A stretch of DNA of 64,000 nucleotides from Deltaproteobacteria bacterium HGW-Deltaproteobacteria-18 (GCA_002841885.1 PHBE01000012.1:1-64000), one strand, 5' to 3'. Positions 17,189 through 26,660 are shown, counted from the first letter of the stretch. Notes: generated from the letters alone by a model not told the origin. Translations and numbers: made by a program.

Positions 17189-17265
17189 GCCTGATCGGGC
17201 GCTTTGTAAAAACGGACAACTTCAGTCCGTACTGCCAGAAAAAACTATCGTATCCCTCTATGTAT

Positions 17266-18693
17266 TCAACTTTCCAAGTCGGCCAGCGCAACCCGGTTCC
17301 GGCCATGATTCTTGGCCTGATAGAGAGCCTGGTCAGCGGCCGTGATCGCTCCTTCCAGGTCTCCACCATACTGCGCCACTCCGAAACTCGCCGTAACCCG
17401 GATTTCCTTGCCCGCGAAATAGTAAGTCGTGTCGGCGATGCGCGCACGGACCTTCTCGGCGACCTCCAGTCCCCCCGCCGAGTCGGTATCCGGCAGAAGC
17501 ATCATGAATTCCTCTCCGCCCCATCGGGCCAACGTGTCCTGCCCACGAATGACGCCTTTCATGCGCACCCCCGTTTCCACCAGGATACTGTCCCCGGCAT
17601 CGTGACCATGAGTGTCGTTGATCATTTTGAAGTGATCCAGGTCCACGATGATCAGCGTGAAGGGCGTGTTCTGCCTGCTGTTGCGGGCCACTTCGAGATC
17701 GAGCCGTTCCTGGATGACCCGGCGGTTGAAGAGACGTGTCAGGGGATCGATGGTAGCGGCTTCCTGTAAAGCCTTTTGCGCGACAAGGCGTTCGGCCACT
17801 TCCTGGCTGAGCTTGCTGTTAACTTCCGAGAGATCGGCGGTACGCTGGCGAACCCGGATCTCCAGCTCTTCCTTGGCCTTGCGCAAGGATTTGACGGCCG
17901 CCTGTGTCGTGCGCTGGGACAGGGACAGACTGCTCGACATCTTGTTAACAGCTTCGATGAGCCTGTCGAGTTCGTCATTGGTCTGGATGTCGATCTGCTC
18001 GTCGTAGCGACCTTCAGCGATGGAAGAACAGCGGGAGATGGAGACGTGTATGGGCATCATGAATCGGTTGGCCAGGATTCGGGCCAGGACAAAGGCCAGG
18101 ACAACGGCCGCGATCAGCGCGACAGCACCGGAGATGCGCAGGGCGCGGTATTTTTCACGCACCTTGTCGGCGCGCATGTCGATGCCGACCAGAAACTGCC
18201 CCCTGCCGTTTTTGATCGGGGCGTAGCCAGATAGAAACGAGCCCCATTCGTCGGAAGCGATCTCGTCGTCGACGATCATGGACGTGAAGCCCCTCAGCAG
18301 GGTCGGCAGAACCTGATCGTACTTTTTGCCCGGCAAGGCCTGCGCATTGGTTTCGTCGGAATCAATGACGAAGAAGACTTTCTCCGCCTCAAGGCGCATC
18401 ACGTACAGGAAGGCGATGTCAGAGTTCATGTGTTTGAGGGTGCGCAACTGGTCGAGGGTGGCCACATATTCGGGGCTGGCCGTATTTTCCTCGGCACGGA
18501 TGTGACGCAAAGCCTCCGCGTCAAGAGTCTGGCTGATCAGGGCCGCGCTGGCCTGAAGACGTTCCCTGATCCCGTCCATGAGGCTTTCCACAGCGCTCAG
18601 GTAGAAATACGTCCCCGCAGTGCCGGCGATGAATAAGACAATGAGGACGTGGCTCAGGAACAGTTTGGTGCGGACGGAAATGCGGATGTTCAT
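17266..18693 (-). CDS. Membrane diguanylate cyclase (Cache-like sensor, HAMP, GGDEF)
   Basis: A 475-residue protein. TM helices at about 10-32 and 187-207 enclose a periplasmic Cache-like sensor domain. A HAMP domain (about 208-260), a coiled coil (260-312) and a GGDEF domain (315-475) follow. The active site is GGEEF at 392-396 and an RxxD inhibitory site (RGQD) lies five residues before it, so it should make cyclic di-GMP with product inhibition. It starts 51 bases after the candidate effector gene on the same strand and may be co-transcribed with it. That would link effector expression to cyclic di-GMP; this is inference. Confidence 0.92.
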   Translation of the reverse strand: MNIRISVRTKLFLSHVLIVLFIAGTAGTYFYLSAVESLMDGIRERLQASAALISQTLDAEALRHIRAEENTASPEYVATLDQLRTLKHMNSDIAFLYVMRLEAEKVFFVIDSDETNAQALPGKKYDQVLPTLLRGFTSMIVDDEIASDEWGSFLSGYAPIKNGRGQFLVGIDMRADKVREKYRALRISGAVALIAAVVLAFVLARILANRFMMPIHVSISRCSSIAEGRYDEQIDIQTNDELDRLIEAVNKMSSSLSLSQRTTQAAVKSLRKAKEELEIRVRQRTADLSEVNSKLSQEVAERLVAQKALQEAATIDPLTRLFNRRVIQERLDLEVARNSRQNTPFTLIIVDLDHFKMINDTHGHDAGDSILVETGVRMKGVIRGQDTLARWGGEEFMMLLPDTDSAGGLEVAEKVRARIADTTYYFAGKEIRVTASFGVAQYGGDLEGAITAADQALYQAKNHGRNRVALADLES

Positions 18694-18744
18694 GCGTAAG
18701 CTGCTCCATGCTTTTATTGCTTATCTTTCGGGATTGCTTTTCTT

Positions 18745-21700
18745 CTATAGCATCGGAAAGCGGGCATTTCCGTTGGCGACAGGGGCAGTGAACACCCCTT
18801 TGCCAGACTTGTCGTCGGTGGGAGTGAAGGTCAACGTGTCTTTGTTCAGACTCACGTCATACCAGCGTGGTTCCTTCGTTAAGGACGAATCGATAAGAAT
18901 TCTGGACATTTTTCCGTCGATATCATGCGAAGAAACGACCCGCAGGCTCTTACGCAACGATTTGGTATCAAGAGGATGCCAAGCAATCTCCACGCACCCC
19001 GTGAGATGTTTTTGCGCCTCGGCATTAATGCGCGCCTGGGTTGATTTGACGTTCAGCCCTCTGGCCTGGATGTGCGAAAAGGCATGTATCACCGCTATAT
19101 GCAATTTTTCAAACTTAACTCCGAAATCGTTGGCGTCTTTCTGTCCCTCGGGAATAATATAATGGTCCAACCACGTGGTTTCACCAGGGCTTAACACATG
19201 CTCGCTGAACAGCCGTTCAATAGATTTGGCTATTGCCGGATCAAGGTTTCTGGCTTTTGCATCAACCAAAGCGACCGCCAAATCCCGCGTCAGGGTGAAC
19301 AACTTGGTGATCTGCTGCTCTTTACCCATCTGAATCCTGAATTCCATCAGCGCCTTGGATTCCTCCATCATGGAACCGGTCACCGAGATTAGCGGATTAT
19401 CCACACCTACCTCACGCGACCTTTGACCGCACTCGTTTATTATTTTGACTTGTTCAAGTGCTGCAGCTTCACGCAATTCAGCGGGACTGACGTCAACATC
19501 ACTCAACCTAACGGCACTCTCTGTCAGGTCGACGACTCCAAGCATATCCGAAACCCCACGCGCAGCGTCAAGGCCCAGCGTGCCGACATTACGGGCGACG
19601 TCAAACACCGTGGAATACGCATTGAGCATGGTGGCGCGCAGGTCCGTTATCTGCTGCGTCTGAGCCACGGTGAATTTGTCTGGATTCAGCAAATAAGCCT
19701 GTTCCTGCTCAGCCAAAAATTCCATTGCCGGGAAGAAAGAGTGTATCGTCTTGCTCAAGGATTCCTGAGCTTCCTGACGTATTCCCCGCAACTCCAGTGT
19801 CATTTCCTTATTACTGGACATGGTATCGGCATAGTGCATCAACTTTTTCGTATATTCAGAAATATTGGACCGCAACTCATCAGCATGAGAGAATCCTGCT
19901 TTGGTCAAGGCGATGAAGGAATCCTGCATAAGATTGATCGTGTCGGAAATACGGATACGCGCGGTGGTCATCTTGGACACACTCTCAAGCACTTCGTTCA
20001 TGTGTCCCATGTTGTTCAGGCTGTCACGTCCCATACCAACTGTGAAGCCCCAATCTCTCCACTCGTTCACATCATCTTTGAGACTCTTGTACAGTTCAAC
20101 TTTCTGTTGATCCGCAACGCTGTCGGTGGACAGAGACTTGTTGAGGGTATCCAGAAGACGTTCAAACATCGCCACGGTCTCTTGGCCGGGAATTTCGTGG
20201 GGGTGCTCCATGATAAAGTCGACAATGGCGTTGCAGTCGCTTTCCCATGCTCCCCGATCGACGCCTTCCGGGCAGGACTGGCGTAGCATGTCCAGTCCTT
20301 CGGAGGCCAACTGGCCCATGGCGTGCATGTTGATCATGCCTTGGAGGTCGGCTTCCAGCCGCATCAGTCCTTGCAGTTCGGTATTCAGGGTCGCAAACAG
20401 CTTCGTCCGCTGATCCAGTCTGGCCTGTTTGCCGTCGATGCCGCTGAGAGCCGAAGCCATCTCGTAGGAATACGCCGCCTTGATGTCTGTGATCCGTTCT
20501 GCCAGCTCTGAAAGCGTGCCGCGCAGCGAGGCTTCGTCCAGTTTTTCGGGATTCAGCGTGAGCGGCGTGCGCAGCTCGGCCAGCCGGTTGTCCAGTTCAG
20601 AGATGCCGGTTTTGGGTGCCGAATTCCGATATTCCTGCATGTGCCTGCCAAACCGCTCGGCATCTTCCTGCATGCGCATTTCGCCGGTCTGTTTGAACTT
20701 TTCAATCTGCTGCGCACTCGGTTTGGGCACTGTGACCGTAAACGACGTGGTGGCATCAAGCCGGGTGAACAGCTTTTCAAAGCTCTGCACCGCGACACCT
20801 TGCAGTCCTTCGGTGAACTGAGCCGCGTGTGTCTTGATAAGATTCAGCGCAGGCACATCCTTTGCGGAAATGAGCGAACCGGGTGCTTCCAGCAGGTGCC
20901 TCGTCATCACGGAACAGGCTTCGTGCCATGAGTTGCCATCCACTCCCGCGGGCGGCTTGTCGCCCTTGGCGGCCAACTGCCTGGCCAACGTAATGGCCGA
21001 AAGCTCCACCTCGATGCTTTTGAGTTCCTGGCCCGCAGCAACGAACTTGAGCGTCATGTCTTTAACCGAATTGACCGCGATCTGCGCCACGGCTCTGGCC
21101 CCCACGGGCATTTCCGGACTTTGATTCTGACTGCGGATATAGTTGCGGATGAGGTCATCCGCCTTTTCGTCAAGCGGGCTTTGCAGGCTCTTGGTCTGCT
21201 CCAGTGTCGCGTTTTTGTAGAGGAAGAGTTTGGATAAATCGCGGTTTGCTTCTTCGGCCGAAACCAGCTGGGGCTGGTATTTATCCACCGCCAACTGCCC
21301 GGTCATTTTGGCCGATTCCGTCTCCAGTGCCTTTTCGGCAATTTCCTTTCCCCGCTTGATGGTCGCGCCGATAATGGTGTCCAGCTCCTCCCGAACGGCA
21401 TCAAACTTTTCCATTGTCAGTTCCGTTTCGGGGTTAAGGCCCTCTCGCAACAATCGGAGCTGGTCAGTGAATTCTTCCATTTCGGGGGCGCCGGTCTTGC
21501 ACAATTGCTCCAGCCCGTTCAACTTCTCCCGCAGGAGCTGTCCGACACGTTGTTCTTTCGAGCCGAACAGGCCCTTGAAAACGTCGCCCAGCTTTTGCAG
21601 CCCGCTTCGTTGATCCACGGGTTCGGCCACGACATCAGGCAGGCTCGCATGCAGCAGCTTGTCGAATTGACGAACCAATGCGCCGTGGTCGCGCGTAACG

Positions 21701-22272
21701 GGGTTTTCGTCCGGCATTCTGGCCACCACGGCAACGGCTGCTTTCATGCTGTTCAGGGCGCTGGGGTTGTCCTTCTTCAAGCCATTGATCAACCGCTGCA
21801 GGAACAACTTCTCAGTGTCTTCACGGTTCAGCCCGTACGAACGGACCAGACTGTCGACTTCAGTTTCAAACGCGCTCAGTTCTTTGGAAATGCCGTCGAT
21901 CAGAAGATTCTTTTGCTTCACGACATCGTCCGAAAGTCCGGACTTGCCAGCAAGCGCCTGGAGATTGACGAACTTCCCGGCCATCCGGCCCAGATTCACC
22001 TCGATGGCGTCCTGCGTCCGGCGCAGCTTTCCGGCTGAATGCCACCAATCGCACTTGTCGATCGTGGCTCTGAACAGGCCTTCAAGCCCCGTGTTCGCCT
22101 TATGCGGCTTGTGCTGGGGACGGGCCGGAGCATCCATGATTTCGGCCTTAACAATTTGACCTTTCTGTCCGATGGTAATAGCACGCTCGTCGCCGAGTTC
22201 GTTCATCTTGAAACCATCTTGCCGTCTCACCAGACAATCTTGCGCCTGATTCATATTAAGGCCGATGCTCAT
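18745..22272 (-). CDS. Candidate large T3SS effector of unknown function (1175 residues)
   Basis: I do not recognise this protein. It is 1175 residues, hydrophilic, almost wholly alpha-helical, without signal peptide or transmembrane segment. Residues 50-60 are Pro/His/Lys-rich and likely disordered, in line with an N-terminal secretion or chaperone-binding region. Two related units at about 407-480 and 630-708 share G-V-D...W...C...E.P spacing. The last 120 residues appear strand-rich, ending in a Thr/Gly/Asn-rich tail. The start is an ATG with AAGGA before it, 47 bases after a class I T3SS chaperone gene. Chaperone-effector pairs of this form are common next to T3SS loci. Its 3' half is more AT-rich than the neighbouring T3SS operon. 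The effector role is inference from context. Confidence 0.7.
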   Translation of the reverse strand: MSIGLNMNQAQDCLVRRQDGFKMNELGDERAITIGQKGQIVKAEIMDAPARPQHKPHKANTGLEGLFRATIDKCDWWHSAGKLRRTQDAIEVNLGRMAGKFVNLQALAGKSGLSDDVVKQKNLLIDGISKELSAFETEVDSLVRSYGLNREDTEKLFLQRLINGLKKDNPSALNSMKAAVAVVARMPDENPVTRDHGALVRQFDKLLHASLPDVVAEPVDQRSGLQKLGDVFKGLFGSKEQRVGQLLREKLNGLEQLCKTGAPEMEEFTDQLRLLREGLNPETELTMEKFDAVREELDTIIGATIKRGKEIAEKALETESAKMTGQLAVDKYQPQLVSAEEANRDLSKLFLYKNATLEQTKSLQSPLDEKADDLIRNYIRSQNQSPEMPVGARAVAQIAVNSVKDMTLKFVAAGQELKSIEVELSAITLARQLAAKGDKPPAGVDGNSWHEACSVMTRHLLEAPGSLISAKDVPALNLIKTHAAQFTEGLQGVAVQSFEKLFTRLDATTSFTVTVPKPSAQQIEKFKQTGEMRMQEDAERFGRHMQEYRNSAPKTGISELDNRLAELRTPLTLNPEKLDEASLRGTLSELAERITDIKAAYSYEMASALSGIDGKQARLDQRTKLFATLNTELQGLMRLEADLQGMINMHAMGQLASEGLDMLRQSCPEGVDRGAWESDCNAIVDFIMEHPHEIPGQETVAMFERLLDTLNKSLSTDSVADQQKVELYKSLKDDVNEWRDWGFTVGMGRDSLNNMGHMNEVLESVSKMTTARIRISDTINLMQDSFIALTKAGFSHADELRSNISEYTKKLMHYADTMSSNKEMTLELRGIRQEAQESLSKTIHSFFPAMEFLAEQEQAYLLNPDKFTVAQTQQITDLRATMLNAYSTVFDVARNVGTLGLDAARGVSDMLGVVDLTESAVRLSDVDVSPAELREAAALEQVKIINECGQRSREVGVDNPLISVTGSMMEESKALMEFRIQMGKEQQITKLFTLTRDLAVALVDAKARNLDPAIAKSIERLFSEHVLSPGETTWLDHYIIPEGQKDANDFGVKFEKLHIAVIHAFSHIQARGLNVKSTQARINAEAQKHLTGCVEIAWHPLDTKSLRKSLRVVSSHDIDGKMSRILIDSSLTKEPRWYDVSLNKDTLTFTPTDDKSGKGVFTAPVANGNARFPML

Positions 22273-22319
22273 AGTATTTCCTTGGAATTTGTGCCGATAA
22301 TATTCACAAAAAACACCCG

Positions 22320-22775
22320 TCAGACTCTGATAAAAGTACAGGAAGGCAGATCGGGCAATTCTTCGCAGGGTAAAGGATCCTCAGTTGACCCGCCGGACAA
22401 TTTTTCTTTCCATTCGAGATACGTGGAAAAAAAGGCTTCAAACATTTCCACCCAGAGCTCTTCCGCCAGTTCAGAAGTCGGCGCGCGCATGAACAGGCAC
22501 AGCCGGTCGTCGGCATCAAGCCCGAACGAGGCATGGCCGGTATCGTTAAACAGGTAATGCGCCCGGAACAGTTTAAGCAGTATGTCACGGGACAGGTTCG
22601 CGGTATCGTCCGTCAGCGCAGCGAAAACATGCAACCAATTCTTGGTGTCATCTTCTTCAAAAACAACGACGATGCTGTCGTTCAGTCTGATTCTGCACAA
22701 TCCCATTTCATTCAGGCACAACTCGGGAATGCCTAGGCGTTTGCCGATATGTTGCACCATTTCGCTTGCAGTCAT
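22320..22775 (-). CDS. Class I T3SS chaperone (CesT/Tir chaperone family)
   Basis: A 151-residue acidic protein. The ATG at 22775 follows GGAGGA by five bases, so it is preferred over an upstream in-frame start at 22814. An N-terminal helix (ASEMVQHIGKRLGI) is followed by strands (LCRIRLNDSIVVVFEED, then WLHVFAAL) and a helix with FRAHYLFNDTGHASFGLDAD and DRLCLFMRAP, the alpha-beta pattern of dimeric SycE/CesT chaperones. The last 25 residues are Pro/Glu/Asp-rich. The neighbouring large protein encoded 47 bases downstream is the obvious client. Confidence 0.82.
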   Translation of the reverse strand: MTASEMVQHIGKRLGIPELCLNEMGLCRIRLNDSIVVVFEEDDTKNWLHVFAALTDDTANLSRDILLKLFRAHYLFNDTGHASFGLDADDRLCLFMRAPTSELAEELWVEMFEAFFSTYLEWKEKLSGGSTEDPLPCEELPDLPSCTFIRV

Positions 22776-23181
22776 AAAAGTCCTCCGTGATATTTTGAGC
22801 ACAAAATGCGCCACGCGATTAAAATATAATTATTTCAAATAATTAACTATTTCGATCGACGCTACAAGCCACGCATTCAAATCGTAACGCCAACAACATT
22901 GGCAACTCAGCGCCAACCGCCGGCATTCAGTTAGAACAACGGCGCGTTACCACAACGCTATGTGTGTTTCGTCGCACCATGACACGGAGTACGTCAAGTT
23001 AAGCATAAATTTCCCCGGCATACGAGGTGACCGCAATCACTGGGGGCAGCATATTTCGGAGCGTTCGAAAGAAGCACACCCAATCATTGCAAGGACGTTC
23101 ACTGTACGGGGAAGCGTGTGGAAAAAATGGCCTACAGGCGATTTCTCCCTAAGCCGTGCGGGGTGCGGATTTGTGTGCGGG
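22776..23181. other. Intergenic region upstream of the chaperone-effector unit
   Basis: About 400 bases without a credible gene. Bases 22795-22860 are very AT-rich and should contain the - strand promoter for the chaperone-effector unit, though I cannot fix -35 and -10 boxes. The rest (22870-23180) has mixed composition. A 79-codon open frame here has no ribosome site and atypical composition, so I leave it uncalled. Confidence 0.6.
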
Positions 23182-23220
23182 AAAAAAAAGGGTTTATGAG
23201 TGACTTACTCATAAACCCTT
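23182..23220 (-). terminator. Rho-independent terminator of tRNA-Arg
   Basis: Read on the - strand, a perfect 14-bp stem (AAGGGTTTATGAGT with its complement, loop of five) is followed by a run of T residues (the A-run at 23182-23189 on the + strand). It begins 10 bases after the tRNA 3' end. Confidence 0.9.
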
Positions 23221-23229
23221 GATTTCTCA

Positions 23230-23306
23230 TGGTGCGCAATGCAAGAATCGAACTTGCGGCCTTTAGCTCCGGAGGCTAACGCTCTATCCAACTGAGCTAA
23301 TTGCGC
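23230..23306 (-). tRNA. tRNA-Arg (anticodon CCG)
   Basis: A 77-base cloverleaf on the - strand with encoded CCA. The acceptor stem is GCGCAAT/ATTGCGC. The D arm (GCTC...GAGC) is normal. The anticodon stem TTAGC/GCTAA encloses loop CTCCGGA with anticodon CCG, reading CGG (Arg). The T arm is GCAAG TTCGATT CTTGC. It lies at the edge of the T3SS region, but no integrase gene or duplicated tRNA end is visible in the window. Confidence 0.97.
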
Positions 23307-23401
23307 ACGAGGAATGCTTACCTATGCAGACGTCCCGCGCTTGTCAAGCATTCGTGTCTGGGATAGCCGGGTGGGCCAATCTCAAATTTTCGAGGTGATT
23401 C

Positions 23402-23968
23402 ATGACAGTTACGCGACGCATAATCCTGGCCATTTCCGGGGCCAGCGGCATGGAGTATGCCCGGCTCCTCGCTCGCGCCCTGCGCGAGGTTCCGGGGGTA
23501 GAGCTGCATGGAATCATCTCCGATGGTGCGCGTCAGGTCTTTCGTCATGAACTCGGCTCGGACCCGCTCGAACTGGAAGCGAACTTTCATGTCCTGCATG
23601 ACCCCGCCAATATCGCGGCCGCGCCTGCCAGCGGCTCCTGGGAGCACGCGGGCATGATCGTCTGCCCCTGCTCCATGGCCAGCCTCGCCGCCATCGCGAG
23701 CGGAGTCGGCACCAATCTGCTGCATCGCGCCGCCGACGTGACCCTCAAGGAGCGCCGCCCCCTTGTTCTGGTGCCGCGCGAAACGCCGTTGAACGAGATC
23801 CATCTCAGGAACATGCTCCGTGCCCACCGGGCCGGGGCCGTGATCATGCCGCCCTGCCCCGGGTTCTATCATCGGCCGGAATCCATCGAGCAGCTGGTGA
23901 GCCAGTTTGTGGGCCGCATCCTCGAACAGCTCGGGATGCCCCACGACCTCTACACCCGCTGGAGCTAA
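23402..23968 (+). CDS. ubiX: Flavin prenyltransferase UbiX
   Basis: A 188-residue flavoprotein of the UbiX/Pad1 family. The N-terminal Rossmann-like strand and loop ILAISGASGMEYARLLARAL binds the phosphate of FMN. The conserved MIVCPCSMASLAAIASGVG and PLVLVPRETPLNEIHLRNM blocks are present, as is PPCPGFYHRPESI. It makes prenylated FMN for UbiD-type decarboxylases, for example in quinone synthesis. No ubiD is next to it here. It starts with an ATG after GAGGTG. Confidence 0.95.
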   Translation: MTVTRRIILAISGASGMEYARLLARALREVPGVELHGIISDGARQVFRHELGSDPLELEANFHVLHDPANIAAAPASGSWEHAGMIVCPCSMASLAAIASGVGTNLLHRAADVTLKERRPLVLVPRETPLNEIHLRNMLRAHRAGAVIMPPCPGFYHRPESIEQLVSQFVGRILEQLGMPHDLYTRWS

Positions 23969-24009
23969 AAGAGTTGCCCGCCGGGGCGCTTGATGATAGC
24001 CGAGGCTGC

Positions 24010-24660
24010 ATGTTCGACATCAGCCAGACACTTCATCATTTCTCCATTATCGCCGTACCCTTTTTTCTTGGCATCACCTGCCACGAAGTCGCGCACGGCT
24101 ACGTTTCATACCTCATGGGCGACCCGACGGCCAAGCTGGCCGGACGACTGACCCTCAATCCCCTGAAACATCTCGACCCCATGGGCACGCTGGTGCTGGT
24201 CCTGACCCAGCTCATCGGCTGGGCCAAGCCCGTTCCCATCAATCCGGCCTATTACAAGGATTACCGGCGCGGCATCCTGTACGTGTCCCTGGCCGGACCC
24301 ATGGCCAATTTCGCGGTGATGACCTTCTTCGCGGTGCTGCTCAAGCTCCTCGCCATCTATTCCCAAACTCAGGGAGCCGCCGACTTCGCATACATCCTGC
24401 GGCCCATGATCAACATTGCCGTGGCCGGCGTCTTCATCAACGCCATCCTCGGCACGTTCAACCTGCTGCCCATACCCCCGCTTGACGGAAGCAAGATCCT
24501 GGCCTGCCTGCTGCCCGGCCCCATGGCCGCCCGGTTCATGCAGCTCGAACGCTACGGATTCATCATCCTGCTTCTGCTGGCTTTCACCGGAGGACTCGGC
24601 ATGATCCTGTCCCCGGTCTCGGCCTTTGTGCAAAACATGATCATCAAACCACTCCTATAG
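24010..24660 (+). CDS. Site-2 protease family membrane metalloprotease (M50)
   Basis: A 216-residue integral membrane protein with about five helices. The zinc motif is HEVAHG at residues 25-30, and the third ligand region is [14 protein letters not shown] at about 155-168. This is the short SREBP-type S2P family without PDZ domains. Substrates are unknown. It is followed after 10 bases by trpS. GAGG lies just before the ATG. The same arrangement (M50 protease then trpS) is common in this bacterial group as far as I recall. Confidence 0.92.
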   Translation: MFDISQTLHHFSIIAVPFFLGITCHEVAHGYVSYLMGDPTAKLAGRLTLNPLKHLDPMGTLVLVLTQLIGWAKPVPINPAYYKDYRRGILYVSLAGPMANFAVMTFFAVLLKLLAIYSQTQGAADFAYILRPMINIAVAGVFINAILGTFNLLPIPPLDGSKILACLLPGPMAARFMQLERYGFIILLLLAFTGGLGMILSPVSAFVQNMIIKPLL

Positions 24661-24670
24661 GTTTCACGCC

Positions 24671-25684
24671 ATGAAGAAAATGACCGTCCTGACCGGAATC
24701 ACCACCTCCGGAACGCCGCACCTCGGCAATTACGTCGGCGCCATCCGCCCGGCCATCGAGGCCAGCCGCGATGAAAACGTCAACTCCTACTATTTTCTGG
24801 CCGATTTTCATTCGCTGATCAAATGTCACGATCCGGCCCGCATTCATCAGTCCCGCCTGGAAGTGGCCGCCACCTGGCTGGCTCTTGGCCTGGACACGAA
24901 CAAGAGCACCTTCTACTGCCAGTCCGATATCCCTGAAATCCCCGAACTGACCTGGATCCTGACCTGCATGACGGCCAAGGGCCTCATGAACCGCGCCCAC
25001 GCCTACAAGGCCGCGGTGCAGGAAAACGAGGAGAACGGCAGCCAGGATCCGGACAAGGGCATCACCATGGGGCTGTACTCCTACCCCATTCTCATGGCTG
25101 CCGACATCCTCATGTTCAACGCCAATGTTGTGCCCGTGGGCAAGGACCAGACCCAGCACCTGGAGATGACCCGCGACATCGCGCAGCGCTTCAACCACCA
25201 TTTCGGGGAGCACTTTGTCCTGCCCGAGGCCCGCGTGGACGAGTCCACGGCCGTGCTGACCGGTCTTGACGGACGCAAGATGAGCAAGAGCTACAACAAT
25301 TACATTCCGCTCTTCGCCCCGGAGAAGAATCTGCGCAAGCTGATCATGAAGATCACCACCAACTCCCAGGCTCCCGAGGAACCCAAAGAGACCGAAGGAT
25401 GCGCCCTGTTTGAAATGTTCCGCGCCTTCGCCACAAAAGAGCAGGTTGCCGAGATGCGGGCCAAATTCGCCGCAGGAATCGGCTGGGGTTACGTCAAGCA
25501 GGATCTGTTCGAGGTCGTCAATGCCCAGCTTGCCGAGCCGCGCGAAAAGTATGCCGAGTTGATGCAGAACCCGGATTACATCGAGAAAGTGCTCAAGGAA
25601 GGCGCCGAAAAGGCCCGCGCCTACAGCCGCCCCTTCCTGGACCGCATCCGCGCATCCGTGGGGATCAAGACGCTGGGAGCCTAA
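24671..25684 (+). CDS. trpS: Tryptophanyl-tRNA synthetase
   Basis: A 337-residue class I aminoacyl-tRNA synthetase. The HIGH-type motif is SGTPHLGNYVGAI at about 13-25 and the KMSKS loop is present at about 202-206 (GRKMSKSYNNYIP). GKDQTQHLEMTRDIA is the usual tryptophan/ATP pocket segment. The length is normal. It charges tRNA-Trp with tryptophan. It probably forms a unit with the upstream M50 gene. Confidence 0.97.
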   Translation: MKKMTVLTGITTSGTPHLGNYVGAIRPAIEASRDENVNSYYFLADFHSLIKCHDPARIHQSRLEVAATWLALGLDTNKSTFYCQSDIPEIPELTWILTCMTAKGLMNRAHAYKAAVQENEENGSQDPDKGITMGLYSYPILMAADILMFNANVVPVGKDQTQHLEMTRDIAQRFNHHFGEHFVLPEARVDESTAVLTGLDGRKMSKSYNNYIPLFAPEKNLRKLIMKITTNSQAPEEPKETEGCALFEMFRAFATKEQVAEMRAKFAAGIGWGYVKQDLFEVVNAQLAEPREKYAELMQNPDYIEKVLKEGAEKARAYSRPFLDRIRASVGIKTLGA

Positions 25685-25693
25685 TTACACACT

Positions 25694-25712
25694 GGTCTTC
25701 GGACCTTTTTTT
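25694..25712 (+). terminator. Short UUCG hairpin with T-run after trpS
   Basis: GGTC-TTCG-GACC followed by seven T residues, 10 bases after the trpS stop. The stem is only four base pairs but is capped by the very stable UUCG tetraloop, so it may act as a weak intrinsic terminator before the next gene. Confidence 0.45.
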
Positions 25713-25750
25713 GTTTATTGATTATCTTTATTCGAGTGAGGGAGGAAACC

Positions 25751-26416
25751 ATGGGTGCCGCCAAAAAAGTCGTTCAGCTGGAGCGCAAGACCAAAAAAGA
25801 AACGCCGCCGGCTCGCAAGACCAAAAAGGTCGAGCTGACCGAGGTCGTCAAGGAAAAGAAACCGGAAGTCATTTCCTTTGAGGAATACGCAGATCTGGCC
25901 CAGAGCCTGACCCGGGAAAAATCCCTCAGTCACGACGAGGTTGAAGCGGCTCTCAAAGAGCGTCCAAAGGCCCAGACCCCACAGTCAGCGCCGATCCCCG
26001 AAACCGAACACAGACATGCTCCCGAAGCCGTCCCCTCGGCACAGCCCCCGCGCCGCGACATGAGCAAGATCGCGCTTTTCGCCTCTCTTGCGGCGGTGAT
26101 CCTGCTGCTTGGCTTCTATTTCAACCTCAATCAGAACATCAAGCAGCTGACCATGCAGGTGCAGGACCTCGCCGTGATCAAGACCGCCGTGTCCAGCCTG
26201 GACACCAAGGTCGGGACCATGGAATCCAAGGTGGCCGAGCTTGAGACGCTGCCTTCCAAGACGCGCGCGGCGCTCATGAGCTCGATCCTGCAGGAGATGA
26301 CCCAGAAGACATCCTACATGTCCACGCAGCTGCAGTCGCCGGAACAGCAGGAAAAGCTGATGAAGGCCAAGGAGCTGATCCAGCAGGTGCAGACCGACCT
26401 CAACGCCCAGAACTAG
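25751..26416 (+). CDS. Single-pass membrane protein with basic N-terminus and coiled coil, unknown function
   Basis: A 221-residue protein started at ATG 25751 after a GGGAGG site. Residues 1-40 are Lys-rich with repeated RKTKK motifs. An acidic/Pro linker follows, then one transmembrane helix (IALFASLAAVILLLGFYFNL, about 118-137). A helical coiled coil occupies most of the remainder (about 140-220). This looks like a cytosol-anchored, periplasm-facing trimeric or dimeric coil. I do not recognise a family. Neighbours (trpS and an oligopeptidase) give no clear hint. Confidence 0.8.
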   Translation: MGAAKKVVQLERKTKKETPPARKTKKVELTEVVKEKKPEVISFEEYADLAQSLTREKSLSHDEVEAALKERPKAQTPQSAPIPETEHRHAPEAVPSAQPPRRDMSKIALFASLAAVILLLGFYFNLNQNIKQLTMQVQDLAVIKTAVSSLDTKVGTMESKVAELETLPSKTRAALMSSILQEMTQKTSYMSTQLQSPEQQEKLMKAKELIQQVQTDLNAQN

Positions 26417-26660
26417 GCCGTCCGGACAGCATCGCGGCTTTCTTCGCGCCCGTTTCGCAAGGCCTGCCCACGCCGTGCCGCCCGGAATGCGCCTCGCGAA
26501 TCGCCGCGATGTTTTAACGCCCGGCTCCCCGTCCCGTGCAGCCGGGCATTCTCATCCTGATACCGTCGCGAATCAAAAGGAGGCCTCCCTCCTTGTCCGC
26601 TCCTCCCGTTTTTTATACACCCGAAGCCATCACTTGAAACGATCCATGCCAAGGACTGCC

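Noticed and set aside
22960..23199. 79-codon open frame between the chaperone and tRNA-Arg
   Set aside because: No ribosome site, odd composition, and it runs into the tRNA terminator hairpin.
26577..26594. Hairpin AAGGAGG-CCTC-CCTCCTT that could hide a ribosome site
   Set aside because: No start codon follows within the distance needed for translation; the oligopeptidase has its own AAGGA site at 26651-26655.
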